Shown here one piece after another: positions 1 through 9,226 of a DNA stretch of 64,000 nucleotides. The DNA lies in assembly GCA_039024915.1 (NCBI GenBank), contig JBCCPK010000004.1:248001-312000 (forward strand), given 5' to 3'. Origin of the DNA: Pseudomonadota bacterium. GTDB lineage: Bacteria > Pseudomonadota > Alphaproteobacteria > Rhizobiales > MH13. Made by a program: the position numbers and the translations under genes. The notes beneath the pieces are model-generated. The model made no database searches. It had not been told where the DNA came from and saw nothing but the letters and a program-made list of their open reading frames with translations. The stretch's first letter is position 1. Every line of letters begins with the position of its first letter.

Positions 1-434
1 CGCTGCGCAACCATGGCCTTGATTTGATCCGCAACGAAGGCCGTCATCGAGGTCGGGTAGTCTCGGGCGCGTTGGGCGAGACCAACAAGTGCATGAAGCT
101 CGATGGAGCGCGCTAATCTTCCATCACGCTGGATAAGAGACCTCAGAAAGGTCATTTCCTCGTCTGTCAGGTAACCCTCTGGCTCTTCCTCATTGAGAAA
201 ATAGTCGGCGCAGATCTCGGTGAACAGTGCGGGCCAGCCTGCGTCACCTTGTGGAGCACGTTCGGCCAGCTGAAACAGGAGCTCGATCTCTTTGCGATCG
301 ATGATCCCGTCAGGAAAAATCGTACGCCGGAGCTCCAGCATGTCGCTGGACGATATGCGGCCATCATCAGCTAGTGTCTGCAATTTGGCGTGAGCGGCGG
401 CGCGTTCCTCCGGGGTGGCAACGTGATGCGGCAC
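1..434 (-). CDS. Hypothetical protein, 3' end cut by the window edge
   Basis: An open reading frame runs leftward off the window edge from a GTG at 434; an AGGAG lies 6 nt upstream (441-445), so the GTG start is well supported. About 144 residues are visible. Two degenerate EF-hand-like stretches (DDGRISSSDML and FPDGIIDRKEIELLF) are followed by a helical region with a Cys. I do not recognise a named family; a TerB-like or EF-hand-like fold is possible. It is transcribed in the same direction as carD but separated from it by a terminator-like hairpin. Confidence 0.6.
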   Translation of the reverse strand, partial: MPHHVATPEERAAAHAKLQTLADDGRISSSDMLELRRTIFPDGIIDRKEIELLFQLAERAPQGDAGWPALFTEICADYFLNEEEPEGYLTDEEMTFLRSLIQRDGRLARSIELHALVGLAQRARDYPTSMTAFVADQIKAMVAQ

Positions 435-500
435 GAGGGTCTCCTGATATGAGCTGCGTGGCTTCAAGATCGGCGGGACCGTACATGTGTGGGATTAAAG

Positions 501-533
501 AAACGAAAAAGGCCGGCTCACATGGCCGGCCTT
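501..533 (-). terminator. Rho-independent terminator of carD
   Basis: A perfect 9-bp stem (AAGGCCGGC 509-517 with GCCGGCCTT 525-533) and 7-nt loop. Read on the minus strand it is followed by a T-rich run, TTTTTCGTTTCTTT. It lies about 30 nt past the carD stop. Confidence 0.85.
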
Positions 534-561
534 CGTCAACACACTGAGCTGTGAAAGATGC

Positions 562-1143
562 TTATGCTGCGGCGCTCTGGCCTTCTTCACCGGCTTCATC
601 ATCCGGCTCAGCCGCCTTGATGCGGCTGGGGCTCTTGGCGAGGGTCTGCTCTATGAGGCGCACCGCTTCGGTCTCGGTCATGCCATTAACGGCCGCAATT
701 TCTCGCGCCATACGATCCAGAGCGGCTTCGTAAAGCTGCCGCTCAGAATAGGACTGCTCCGGCTGGCTTTCGGCGCGGTAGAGATCCCGGACAACTTCGG
801 CGATCTGAATAAGGTCGCCTGAATTGATCTTCGCTTCGTATTCTTGCGCGCGACGGCTCCACATTGCCCGCTTGATCCGCGCTCGACCCTTGATGGTCTT
901 GAGCGATTTCTCAACGAGGCCATCTTCGGCGAGTTTGCGCATACCCACGCTTTCCACCTTGGCGACAGGAACACGAAGCGTCATCTTGTCCTTATCGAAG
1001 GTGATCACGAACAGTTCGAGAGTAAGACCCGCAATCTCCTGGCTTTCGATCGCAACAATGCGCCCGACGCCATGAGCTGGATAAACGACCTGTTCATTGA
1101 CTTTGAAACCCTGTTTCTGCGTGGTTTTTTTTGCAGTCGCCAT
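562..1143 (-). CDS. carD: CarD family transcriptional regulator
   Basis: A 193-residue RNA polymerase-binding transcription factor. Residues about 10-70 form the CarD/TRCF RNAP-interacting domain (GFKVNEQVVYPAHGVGRI, then the ITFDKDKMTLRVPV strand). The helical C-terminal half carries the conserved W-RR-QEYEAKINSGDL region and matches DNA-binding CarD domains. The acidic Ala-rich tail is probably disordered. The ATG at 1143 is chosen over a longer in-frame extension because the domain begins just after it and an AGGAG lies 11 nt upstream. CarD stabilises open complexes at weak promoters such as those of rRNA genes. Position next to fdxA is usual in Hyphomicrobiales. Confidence 0.93.
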   Translation of the reverse strand: MATAKKTTQKQGFKVNEQVVYPAHGVGRIVAIESQEIAGLTLELFVITFDKDKMTLRVPVAKVESVGMRKLAEDGLVEKSLKTIKGRARIKRAMWSRRAQEYEAKINSGDLIQIAEVVRDLYRAESQPEQSYSERQLYEAALDRMAREIAAVNGMTETEAVRLIEQTLAKSPSRIKAAEPDDEAGEEGQSAAA

Positions 1144-1544
1144 ACGCTGACATACTCCTGTTGGGCCAGCCGGGTGAGGCTTGGCCGTTGATTGCGAGCT
1201 CCGCAAATTATCTTTGCCCACTTACAGCGGTCTGAAGCCTTTCCAATCGCCTTGAATCAATTTCTTCAGGCTAAAGGCGCACGAAAAACCGCCCGGCAAC
1301 AACCATACGGTCGATCCAGAACGGATATCGAATTGTTCAGATAAACTGGTGCACCAAGGCGAAAGGCCAAATGATATTTCTTGGAACGTATGCACTACAT
1401 AGCGCGAAAAGCGGGAAAAATCAATTCCCTGTAAGCTGATGGTTAATGCCGAGCGGGCTGAAATCACCCAGCAATCTGCATTTTCGGGGCGAGCCAATGA
1501 CAGCTGAACAAGGGGTAGCAATCCGCCTGATGGCCGCTAAGCAG
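1144..1544. other. Intergenic region between fdxA and carD
   Basis: About 400 bp. It must hold the carD promoter on the minus strand. A 99-codon minus-strand frame crosses it but lacks any family signature and looks like chance. I saw no tRNA, convincing hairpin or riboswitch. Confidence 0.5.
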
Positions 1545-1880
1545 TCAGTCCCCTTCTCCAGCTTCGGCGGAGAACAACTCTAGCTTTCCGGCCTTGCCAT
1601 CAAATTCCTCCGCCTCGGGCAGCTGGTCTTTCTTCATCGTCAAGTTAGGCCACTCGTCGGCGTATTTTGCGTTGAGTTCCAGCCAACTTTCCAGTCCCGG
1701 CTCGGTATCGGGCTTTATAGCGTCAGCTGGACATTCAGGCTCACAAACCCCGCAGTCGATGCACTCGTCCGGGTGAATAACAAGCATGTTTTCACCCTCG
1801 TAGAAGCAATCGACCGGACACACCTCGACGCAGTCGGTATACTTGCACTTAATGCAGTTTTCCGTGACGACGTAGGTCAT
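1545..1880 (-). CDS. fdxA: FdxA-type seven-iron ferredoxin
   Basis: A 111-residue soluble electron carrier. The N-terminal region has [18 protein letters not shown] and a second cluster motif [12 protein letters not shown]. This is the arrangement of [3Fe-4S]/[4Fe-4S] ferredoxins of the Azotobacter FdI/FdxA type, followed by the usual roughly 50-residue C-terminal extension rich in acidic and aromatic residues (SWLELN, EWPNLT). Length and motifs match alphaproteobacterial FdxA. The neighbours carD and the S4 protein are the common context. The electron-transfer partner is not shown by this locus. Confidence 0.93.
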   Translation of the reverse strand: MTYVVTENCIKCKYTDCVEVCPVDCFYEGENMLVIHPDECIDCGVCEPECPADAIKPDTEPGLESWLELNAKYADEWPNLTMKKDQLPEAEEFDGKAGKLELFSAEAGEGD

Positions 1881-1981
1881 GTGGATTTAGGCTCCTTGCT
1901 GCACATTAAGCGCACCCTGCTGGTGTCAAATTCTTCATACGGTTTGTCTTGTCAAGGCGCAGTGGGGTCGCGCTTGGCACA

Positions 1982-2386
1982 CTATTCCGCCTGTCTTTTC
2001 ATCCTCGAAAGGCGTTCTCGTTCGTGCTTTGTGGGTCGGCGCCCAGGGTTTGGCGCGGTGTTCCCAACATTCAGGTCCTGCTCAGTCTTGGGCGGTGGCG
2101 GCGGGGTTAAATCCTCATAGAGTTGTTGCGCTTCTGGGGCCGGTCCCCTGCGAGATCCACATGCTCTAAGTTTGATGATCTTCACGCCCACCGGCAGGGC
2201 AACTGTTAAAACGTCTTCGGGGCCAATTGTTCGGTTGGACCGATGGGTTTTGGTTCCATTGACACGAACGCCGCCCGCTTCGATCAACTTCGAAGCAAGC
2301 GAGCGGCTCTTGACCAATCGCGAAAAGAACAGCCAGCGATCAAGGCGAATGGTCGGTCGCGGAGTATCGGCGTCGGCGTCAGCCAT
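1982..2386 (-). CDS. S4-domain RNA-binding protein (Hsp15-like)
   Basis: 134 residues. An S4 RNA-binding domain covers residues 10-75 (TIRLDRWLFFSRLVKSRSLA through VRVNGTKTHRSNRTIGPED), as in the ribosome-associated heat shock protein Hsp15. The basic C-terminus probably also contacts RNA. Two in-frame ATGs lie at 2392 and 2386; the second is preferred because an AAGGA sits at normal spacing before it. It overlaps the helicase 3' end by 8 bp, so the two are probably translationally coupled. In the family it recycles stalled 50S subunits; that role here is inferred. Confidence 0.85.
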   Translation of the reverse strand: MADADADTPRPTIRLDRWLFFSRLVKSRSLASKLIEAGGVRVNGTKTHRSNRTIGPEDVLTVALPVGVKIIKLRACGSRRGPAPEAQQLYEDLTPPPPPKTEQDLNVGNTAPNPGRRPTKHERERLSRMKRQAE

Positions 2387-5300
2387 CGCCATCCTTTTTG
2401 TCGAGCAACCCGGCCAGCGCAGCAAAGGGGGAGTCTGGATCCGGACCCCGACCCTTGTTGGGTGGTCCCGCCGAATAATCCTTGGGCTTTCTCTGGTCCC
2501 GTTTATCGTCGCGCCTGGGCGACTTCCCACCTTTAAACGCCTTCCGGTTGTTTCCGCGCCCTTCGTTCCGCCGGTCGCCGTTCGGTTTGGAGGAGGCGTC
2601 TTGGCCGGCGCCCATTTTCCCTTGGCGGCGTCCTTGCGGTCTTGCGCCTTGTCTCCGTCGATTGCCGCCACCTGCCGGCCGCCAAACTTCGATGATCTGT
2701 TCGGTCGGGGGCTCCACTGCCGATGTGCCATCCGCGTCGGTCGCAGCGGGAGGTGTCGTGCTTTCGGCTTGCTCGACCACATCCTCGCTGGCGCTGCCCA
2801 CCGTCTCCTTATGCTCGGTTGGTGGCTCCGGATCTTCAGTCGGTGCCTCGCTCACAGCAGGAGTTCCTGCCGCTGCCGGAACAGTCTTGCGCTCCACGCG
2901 GTAACCGAGCGACTTGAGCACGTTCGCAAAGTCTTCGCCGGCGCAACCCAGAAGGGACGTCATCTCGACCGTGACATAAAAACCGTTGCCGGGCGCTGCA
3001 CCCTCCGGTGCCCTTTCATGAAGCTCTGGTTCGGGCTGTTGTGGTGCGGCGCCAGCGTCCGTGCCCTTTGGCAATTCGCCACCGGCTTTGGGTTCGACCG
3101 AACCATCCGTTGACGATGGATCTTCGCCCATTGTCTGGTTTGGTGAATTAAGGTCCGCCGATTTCTCCCCAGATGCTTCAGGCGGCGGCGAGGGGCGAAA
3201 GGCGATTAGAGGGCGAATGATGTCGGCGAGGCGCTCAAGAATATCGAAGCGCACCGCGCGACCACCGCAGACCCGAAAGCCGCAAATGGGATAAAGGCCA
3301 ACATCGAAGGCCGGATCAACGGGTATCGATGTGCGCCCGGAAGCATTCAGTTGGGGTAGTTCCCGAAGACCAGGTTTGTCGGTGCCGCCGTTGGCGAGCG
3401 CCCACAACAGACTGAGCAGGTTGACTGGGGCCGGTTTCAAAAGATGCGGAACGAAGACCGTGTAGGCACCAAAGCGTACGCCGTGCTTGCGCAGCGTGGC
3501 GCGGGCATCCTGATCTAGTGCTTTCACGTCGTCAGCAATTTCACGGCGATCGATGTTGCCCATCGCTTCGGCAAGCCGGAAACCGATACCGCGGGCCAGC
3601 GCTTCGAGGCCGTCGCCGTCGCGCAGTGCCTTAAGGCTCCCTAGGTGCGTCGTAACTTGACCATCAAGCCATTTGCCCAGCCGCTCGTCGACCATTTCGC
3701 GTGCGCCGCCGGTCAGCTGTTCATCGGCGAGCAGGATGATCTTGGGGCGCAAGACGTCGTCCGATGCTGATAGCTTTGCGATCACCTCGCCAATCCAGCG
3801 AAGTCCACCATCGGCATCAAGGGCAAACGCACCATCATCGGCCAATGCCACCTTTTCGGCGCGGCGCTGAATTTCAGCGGCCAGGGCCTTCTGGGCAGCA
3901 GCCCGCACTGCCTTGCCATCAAGGTCGTCGGCCGTGGAGTCTGGGGTGAACCTAAAACCGGCAAGCCAGCCGATATGCTGGCCCTCCACCTGAACATCGC
4001 CGTTCGGCGCGATGATGGCGTCCAAAACGTCTTTCTCCCGCAAACGCCGCATCAAAACTGAAGTGCGGCGGTCAACAAATCTTTGTGTCAGTTTTTCATG
4101 AAGCGCATCTGACAATCGGTCCTCTAGCGCGCGCGTGCGTTCCTGCCAATGCATGGGGTCCTGAAGCCACGCGTTACGGTTCGCAACAAAGGTCCATGTC
4201 CGGACATGCGCGATTCGTGCCGATAGAGCATCAATGTCACCATCCACCCGGTCGGTGTTCTTGAGCTGGCTCGCCATCCAGTCTTCAGGAACCCGATCGT
4301 GGTCACATAAATGGGCGAAAAGTTGGCCCACGATCTCGACATGCTGCGCGGGCGCGATCTTCCGATAATCGGGGAGCTGACAGGCATCCCACAAGATCCG
4401 CATGCGTGCTTCGGACGTTGCGCGATCCCGCATGGTCTTGTCGCGCAGAACCGCGTCGAGCGTATCGGCATCTTCCTGCGGCAATGCGCGGGTCAGCAGC
4501 GGATGGTCCGGAATATCGTCCAGCGACGCGCGTAACGCTTCAATGGACGCGAAATCAAGGTCGGCGTTGCGCCATTGCAGGCGCTTGACGGGCTCGAAAG
4601 CGTGCGTCTCCAGCTTCTCGACGAGAAAATCGTCGAGCGGCTCGGTCCGCCCGGTAACGCCAAAGGTTCCATCACGCGTATGGCGGCCGGCGCGACCAGC
4701 GAGCTGCCCCATTTCGGCAGCGGTCAGCTCCCGGTAGTCGAAGCCATCGAATTTGTGGCGACCGGCAAACGCGATGTGGTCGACATCAAGGTTTAGGCCC
4801 ATTCCGATGGCATCGGTTGCGACGAGAAAGTCGACATCGCCGTTCTGGTAGAGATCGACCTGAGCGTTCCGCGTGCGTGGGGACAGCGCCCCGAGCACCA
4901 CCGCAGCTCCGCCACGCTGGCGGCGGATAAGCTCTGCGATCGAGTAGACGTCGTTCGCCGAAAACGCGACGACGGCCGTGCGCCGAGGCTGGCGGGTGAT
5001 TTTCTTTGATCCTGAATACGTGATCAGCGACAGGCGAGGGCGCTGTTCGATCGTAATACCCGGCAGCAAGTGGGTCAGCAGTGTCCGGATTGTGGCTGCG
5101 CCGAGCAGCAACGTTTCGAGCTTGCCGCGTACGTTCAGGATGCGGTCCGTGAAGACATGCCCGCGTTCGAGATTGGCGGCGAGCTGAACCTCATCGACGC
5201 AGACGAAATCGACGTCGAGGTCGCGCGGCATCGCCTCGACTGTCGACACCCAGTAGCGGGGCTCAAGGGGGATGATCTTTTCTTCCCCTGTCACCAGAGC

Positions 5301-5495
5301 GACATGCGCTTCGCCCGCCCGCGCGCACAGCTTGAGATAGACCTCGCGCGCCAAAAGCCGCAGCGGCAGCCCAATGACCCCGGTCTCGTGGGTCATCATG
5401 CGTTCGATGGCGCGGTAGGTCTTGCCGGTGTTGGTTGGCCCCAGAATGGCCGTAACGCCAGCACCGGGTGCTTGAGATCTTGGTCGGTAAGGCAT
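2379..5495 (-). CDS. SUV3-like superfamily 2 RNA helicase
   Basis: 1038 residues. Motif I is GPTNTGKTYRAIERM near the N-terminus, motif II is DEVQ in DFVCVDEVQLAA, and motif VI is QLAGRAGRHTRDG. These are the hallmarks of the SUV3/mitochondrial degradosome-type DEAD/DEAH helicases widespread in Alphaproteobacteria. The middle resembles the SUV3 C-terminal region. The last 250 residues are low complexity (Pro/Glu then Arg/Gly/Lys) and probably a disordered RNA-binding tail. The ATG at 5495 is chosen because the conserved domain starts within 15 residues; it lacks a clear Shine-Dalgarno. Coupled to the S4 gene, so a role in RNA or ribosome metabolism is inferred. Confidence 0.9.
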   Translation of the reverse strand: MPYRPRSQAPGAGVTAILGPTNTGKTYRAIERMMTHETGVIGLPLRLLAREVYLKLCARAGEAHVALVTGEEKIIPLEPRYWVSTVEAMPRDLDVDFVCVDEVQLAANLERGHVFTDRILNVRGKLETLLLGAATIRTLLTHLLPGITIEQRPRLSLITYSGSKKITRQPRRTAVVAFSANDVYSIAELIRRQRGGAAVVLGALSPRTRNAQVDLYQNGDVDFLVATDAIGMGLNLDVDHIAFAGRHKFDGFDYRELTAAEMGQLAGRAGRHTRDGTFGVTGRTEPLDDFLVEKLETHAFEPVKRLQWRNADLDFASIEALRASLDDIPDHPLLTRALPQEDADTLDAVLRDKTMRDRATSEARMRILWDACQLPDYRKIAPAQHVEIVGQLFAHLCDHDRVPEDWMASQLKNTDRVDGDIDALSARIAHVRTWTFVANRNAWLQDPMHWQERTRALEDRLSDALHEKLTQRFVDRRTSVLMRRLREKDVLDAIIAPNGDVQVEGQHIGWLAGFRFTPDSTADDLDGKAVRAAAQKALAAEIQRRAEKVALADDGAFALDADGGLRWIGEVIAKLSASDDVLRPKIILLADEQLTGGAREMVDERLGKWLDGQVTTHLGSLKALRDGDGLEALARGIGFRLAEAMGNIDRREIADDVKALDQDARATLRKHGVRFGAYTVFVPHLLKPAPVNLLSLLWALANGGTDKPGLRELPQLNASGRTSIPVDPAFDVGLYPICGFRVCGGRAVRFDILERLADIIRPLIAFRPSPPPEASGEKSADLNSPNQTMGEDPSSTDGSVEPKAGGELPKGTDAGAAPQQPEPELHERAPEGAAPGNGFYVTVEMTSLLGCAGEDFANVLKSLGYRVERKTVPAAAGTPAVSEAPTEDPEPPTEHKETVGSASEDVVEQAESTTPPAATDADGTSAVEPPTEQIIEVWRPAGGGNRRRQGARPQGRRQGKMGAGQDASSKPNGDRRNEGRGNNRKAFKGGKSPRRDDKRDQRKPKDYSAGPPNKGRGPDPDSPFAALAGLLDKKDGDG

Positions 5496-5612
5496 CGTGG
5501 AGGGACGTTCGTGTGCGGTCCTTATGCGGACGCAGAATTGTTCGAGTCTGCTTCTAACGTAAGGATTGCAGCACGTCCAAGTCGGCGCACGCATTCGTGA
5601 GGAGAACCGATC

Positions 5613-6227
5613 ATGATCAAATGCTCACAAGCCGTCTCGGTGCTGCTTGCTGCCGCCTGCGCGCTGGTGACGGCTGCCCCTGCCCAAGCCGATGAAGCCT
5701 GCGCTGAGGCGGTTCGAGCCATCATGACCGAAACGCGGCAGGGCCAGCCTGCGGTGAAACATGTGAGCAGGACCATTGCTGGTGGCGCCGAAACCCTGTC
5801 CTTGTTTTGGTCGACTGGCTTCAATGAAGGCCTGAGTGCGTCCGCCGACGGTGTGCCGCAGTCGCTCTTTCGGGACGGGTCATTCTTTTTCACCACCGAT
5901 GGTGGAGAAAATTGGACGCTTTCGCGCCGCTACGATGACGCGGAGATCGAGGCGATCGTGGACGGCATGATCTGGCAGGCGGAAAACGCCGATAGCTTCA
6001 CCTGCGAAGAGGGCGCGCAGTTCGAGGGGCGCGTCGGCAACCGGTACGAAGTGCTCTACACGCAGAGGTCGACGCAGCAGCCGGTTCGTACCGTCTATTG
6101 GGTCGATCCCGTCAGCGCCTTCGTCTGGCGCACGGAAAACACGTTCGGGGAGGGCGAGGCTGCCATGCAGGTCATTCAGGACAGCGAGCCTGCGCCGGAC
6201 TTCGAGCTACCCGATCCGGGTAACTAA
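5613..6227 (+). CDS. Exported hypothetical protein
   Basis: 204 residues with a clear Sec signal peptide (hydrophobic residues 5-22, cleavage near APAQA-DEA). The mature part has three Cys (DEACAEAV, FTCEEG) and a Trp/Phe-rich beta pattern (LFWSTGFNEG, FFTTDGGENWTL, YWVDPVSAFVWRTENTF). It resembles small periplasmic proteins of unknown function and I assign no family. A GAGGAG lies upstream of the ATG. It is divergent from the helicase, with 117 bp between. Confidence 0.75.
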   Translation: MIKCSQAVSVLLAAACALVTAAPAQADEACAEAVRAIMTETRQGQPAVKHVSRTIAGGAETLSLFWSTGFNEGLSASADGVPQSLFRDGSFFFTTDGGENWTLSRRYDDAEIEAIVDGMIWQAENADSFTCEEGAQFEGRVGNRYEVLYTQRSTQQPVRTVYWVDPVSAFVWRTENTFGEGEAAMQVIQDSEPAPDFELPDPGN

Positions 6228-6602
6228 GCTGATCTCTCTTATTGATCCTCTAACGACTTTCTAACGGCCAGGCGAAAAGCGGGGCCGACCCGTTAACGAT
6301 CAGAACGGTACCCGAACAGAGGGTGTCCGAATCAGCTAGTTCCGCGATTTTCCCGGTCTGTTCACGCAACATCTTGTAGGTCGCTCTGCAAGCAACGCGT
6401 ATTTCCTTTGTGCGCGCATCGGGATGCTCTCGGGCTTGTTAATCCTCTCGTCCCAAAACCGTACACCTGAGAGCCTGCGCAGGTCTCACGCTCTTTTTTT
6501 GGTCTCGTCACCTTGTTGGTTCGTAAGACGTAAGTGTGTCGGCTGCTTCCGTATGCCGCACATCCATGTTTGGCCACGACCCTTTTGTGATTGGAGCCGT
6601 CG
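6228..6602. other. Intergenic region upstream of ndh
   Basis: 375 bp with no ORF of note. A hairpin candidate followed by seven T (see separate entry) lies about 100 nt before ndh. The remainder probably contains the ndh promoter. No known riboswitch was recognised. Confidence 0.4.
6468..6500 (+). terminator. Possible terminator or attenuator before ndh
   Basis: GAGAGC ... GCTCTTTTTTT can pair, and a perfect inner palindrome CCTGCGCAGG lies inside. The run of T follows directly. It lies about 240 nt after the preceding gene and 100 nt before ndh, so it could end a leader transcript or a small RNA. Confidence 0.35.
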
Positions 6603-7997
6603 ATGACGACAGGTGAACGTCCGCGCATTGTTATCATTGGTGCCGGTTTCGGCGGTATCTGCGCGGCCAAGGCCCTCAAGGATGCCCCCGTCGACATCGA
6701 GATAATCGACAAGCGCAATTATCATCTGTTCCAACCGCTCCTGTACCAAGTCGCGACCGCCGACCTGTCGCCCGCGGACATCGCGTGGCCTATCCGCGGT
6801 ATCTTTTCCGGTCAGAAGAACGTTAAAGTGACGCTGTCCAAGGTTCTCGACATCGACACCCAAGCGCAGGAAGTCATCTGCGAAGCCTGCAGGGTGCCCT
6901 ACGATCATCTCATCGTCGCAAACGGTTCATCACATTCCTATTTCGGCAACGACCAATGGTCGGAATACGCGCCGGGCCTCAAACGCATTGTCGATGCGAC
7001 CGAGGTGCGCCGACGGGTGCTCATGGCCTTTGAACGTGCCGAATTGAGCACCGACCCGACCGAACAGGCGCGTGAAATGACATTTGTCGTGGTTGGTGCT
7101 GGGCCGACCGGCGTGGAGCTCGCCGGCTCCATCGCTGAACTTGCTCATGTGTCCCTGAGCGGAGATTTTCGCCAGATTAACGTCAAAGCGGCACGCGTTC
7201 TCTTGGTAGAAGGCGGCCCGCGCGTTCTACCCACGTTCCCTGAAGATCTGTCGGCTACCGCCGAGCGTTCGCTTGAGAAGCTTGGCGTGGAAGTGCTGAC
7301 CAACACGATGGTTGAGGACATCAAAGCGACCCACGTCATGGCGGGAGGCGTAAAAATCCCGACGGCGACGACCATTTGGGCCGCCGGAGTGCAAGTGCAG
7401 GGCGTCGGGGCGTGGTTGGGCGTCGAAACGGACCGAATTGGCCGGGTCAGCGTCTCAAACGACTTGACCGTGCCCGGTCAGCCCAACGTGTCGGTCGTCG
7501 GCGATGCTGCACAGGTTCCATGGCGCGATGGAGCGTTTGTGCCGGGCATCGCGCCAGCGGCCAAGCAACAGGGTACTTACACGGGCGAGCGCTTGCGTGC
7601 TTTGGTCGAAGGCAAGCCCGCACCGGCACCGTTCCGTTACAAACATCTGGGGAACCTGGCGACCATCGGCAGACACGCGGCGGTGATCGACTTCGAACGC
7701 TTCACCATGAGTGGCGGACTGGCGTGGTGGATATGGGGCATCGCCCACATCTACTTCCTCATTGGCGTCAAACGGCCTCTGTTCGTGGCGATCAGTTGGT
7801 TCTACAGCTACGTTTTCCGATCCAAGGGGGCACGGCTCATCACCGGCATGGAGCAATTGCGTGCGCGCAAGCAAGTGCCGCTAGCGAAGAAATCCGCGCG
7901 GAAAGCTTCACCCCGAAAACGGGCGGTCAACGGGGCTTACGCATCGCAGGAGGCAGCGGCGGCCATGGACCGTCAGCCAGTCGCGCGGACCTCGTAG
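6603..7997 (+). CDS. ndh: Type II NADH dehydrogenase (NDH-2)
   Basis: 464 residues. FAD site near the N-terminus (IVIIGAGFGGICAAKAL), NAD site near residue 160 (FVVVGAGPTGVELAGSIAEL), a second flavin-contact stretch (NVSVVGDAAQVPW), and the C-terminal membrane-anchoring amphipathic region (SGGLAWWIWGIAHIYFLIGVKRP) typical of NDH-2. The enzyme passes electrons from NADH to quinone without pumping protons. The start is ATG 6603 with GGAG 7 nt before it; a TTG 12 nt upstream is in frame but less likely. The basic C-terminal tail (SARKASPRKRAVNG) overlaps the convergent cyclotransferase gene by 25 bp. Confidence 0.93.
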   Translation: MTTGERPRIVIIGAGFGGICAAKALKDAPVDIEIIDKRNYHLFQPLLYQVATADLSPADIAWPIRGIFSGQKNVKVTLSKVLDIDTQAQEVICEACRVPYDHLIVANGSSHSYFGNDQWSEYAPGLKRIVDATEVRRRVLMAFERAELSTDPTEQAREMTFVVVGAGPTGVELAGSIAELAHVSLSGDFRQINVKAARVLLVEGGPRVLPTFPEDLSATAERSLEKLGVEVLTNTMVEDIKATHVMAGGVKIPTATTIWAAGVQVQGVGAWLGVETDRIGRVSVSNDLTVPGQPNVSVVGDAAQVPWRDGAFVPGIAPAAKQQGTYTGERLRALVEGKPAPAPFRYKHLGNLATIGRHAAVIDFERFTMSGGLAWWIWGIAHIYFLIGVKRPLFVAISWFYSYVFRSKGARLITGMEQLRARKQVPLAKKSARKASPRKRAVNGAYASQEAAAAMDRQPVARTS

Positions 7998-8326
7998 ATC
8001 GATACGTCGATGACGTCGCCGCTTTCGAGTGTTGCTGGCGCGACCACCCGCCGGTAGCCCTCGCCCTCAAAGGCATCGAGGCGATCCCAGTGGTCCGGAA
8101 GGTCATGGCTCGTGAAGATTAAGACTTCGATGGGCTCACCGTCGGTGCTCAGTATGGCGCCAGGATAGCCGATCCAATGGCCCCATCCCTGCTTGACGAG
8201 CCGGCCGTGGACGATGCCCTTGGTCCACGTCCCCTTGAGCGCATCAAGTTGGCCCGCGTTTTCCCGTCCAGGTGCGAGGGAACCATATGAGGCGAGGCGG
8301 TGTGTGGCTGAATACGTCTCACGCAT
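7973..8326 (-). CDS. Gamma-glutamylcyclotransferase-fold (AIG2-like) protein
   Basis: 117 residues. The substrate loop YGSLAPG (LASYGSLAPGRENAG) and the acidic catalytic region LDAFEGEGYRR are both present, the signature of the GGCT/AIG2 fold. Family members act on gamma-glutamyl peptides or amines; the substrate here is unknown. The gene is convergent with ndh and overlaps its 3' end by 25 bp. Confidence 0.8.
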   Translation of the reverse strand: MRETYSATHRLASYGSLAPGRENAGQLDALKGTWTKGIVHGRLVKQGWGHWIGYPGAILSTDGEPIEVLIFTSHDLPDHWDRLDAFEGEGYRRVVAPATLESGDVIDVSIYEVRATG

Positions 8327-8350
8327 GATGCCAGGACTGGCGGGCGCGCT

Positions 8351-9223
8351 TTAACGCGCGCTCCACTCGACGGCTTGTATCGCCAGCTTACCGAAATCGA
8401 GGCCCAGCTCCATGCGAACGGGCGCCACCAGCGCTTGGTCGGAAACCTGGGTCAGCCAAACATAGATGTTGGGGTTTTCGGCCAGCTCGCGGTTGGTGCG
8501 CCGGTTTTCGCGATGGCCCGCGATCGGCCGGTAGCGTAACCGGCAGACTGCGGCCTGTCCGTTGCCGAACTCGGTTTCTTCCATCCGCACGAATGATAGT
8601 GCGAGATCGTAGCGCTGACGCCCGTCAAACAGCGGGATGGTCCGATCGCAAGCTGCCGGGCCAATCGCAGCTTCCGCGGAGGCGACAGGCATGAGGAGAG
8701 CCGAGACCGGATCCACGACATCGCGGCGGTGCTGCGCCCGAACGGCAATACGGTCGGGCCGCTCAGAAAGTGGGGGCTCGGCGGAAAGCTCTTGGATGTC
8801 TCCTCCCGATAGGCGCATGCGCACCACATTCGTCATTGTGTCTTCGGAGGCTGAAAGATCATAGCTTGCGGGGATAACCGACGCGCGGCGAAAGCTACCT
8901 CTTGCGACAGCTTCGCCCTGGCCACGACTGACCAGTCGACCGAGTGCGCTGGTCCGAGCCTGAAGGCTCGCCGCATAGCGGCTGTCGGCAAGATTGACCG
9001 ACAAGATCCCTGAGCCGATACGCACGCCCGCCAGCCGCGCAGCGTAGCTGATCCGAAGGGTGCCCTCGTCCGCTTGCACCGGTGCTGGGCCGGCGAACCC
9101 GACTTGGGACGTATAATCGATTGGCGCGCTGAAGTAGATCGCAAGACCTAATGCCGTTGCCGCCGCACCCCTGCTCCATTTTCCTATTCGGCGAAGGCGC
9201 GTCGCGGCGAAGTTGGTCTGCAT
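8351..9223 (-). CDS. DUF3108 exported protein
   Basis: About 290 residues. The N-terminus has a basic region, then a hydrophobic segment (GAAATALGLAIYFSAPI), i.e. a signal peptide or anchor. The body (LRISYAARLAGVRIGSGILSVN ... PLFDGRQRYDLALSFV) matches DUF3108, a periplasmic beta-rich family. GTG 9226 and ATG 9223 are adjacent in frame; I take the ATG. It is divergent from rpmB, an arrangement I recall from other Rhizobiales. Function unknown; an envelope role is plausible. Confidence 0.8.
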   Translation of the reverse strand: MQTNFAATRLRRIGKWSRGAAATALGLAIYFSAPIDYTSQVGFAGPAPVQADEGTLRISYAARLAGVRIGSGILSVNLADSRYAASLQARTSALGRLVSRGQGEAVARGSFRRASVIPASYDLSASEDTMTNVVRMRLSGGDIQELSAEPPLSERPDRIAVRAQHRRDVVDPVSALLMPVASAEAAIGPAACDRTIPLFDGRQRYDLALSFVRMEETEFGNGQAAVCRLRYRPIAGHRENRRTNRELAENPNIYVWLTQVSDQALVAPVRMELGLDFGKLAIQAVEWSAR

Positions 9224-9226
9224 CAC

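Noticed and set aside
1222-1521. 99-codon minus-strand frame between carD and fdxA
   Set aside because: No family signature and no Shine-Dalgarno; likely chance in an intergenic region.
7973-7997. Frameshift at the ndh 3' end
   Set aside because: The overlap with the cyclotransferase gene is a simple convergent overlap; both products keep family-typical ends.
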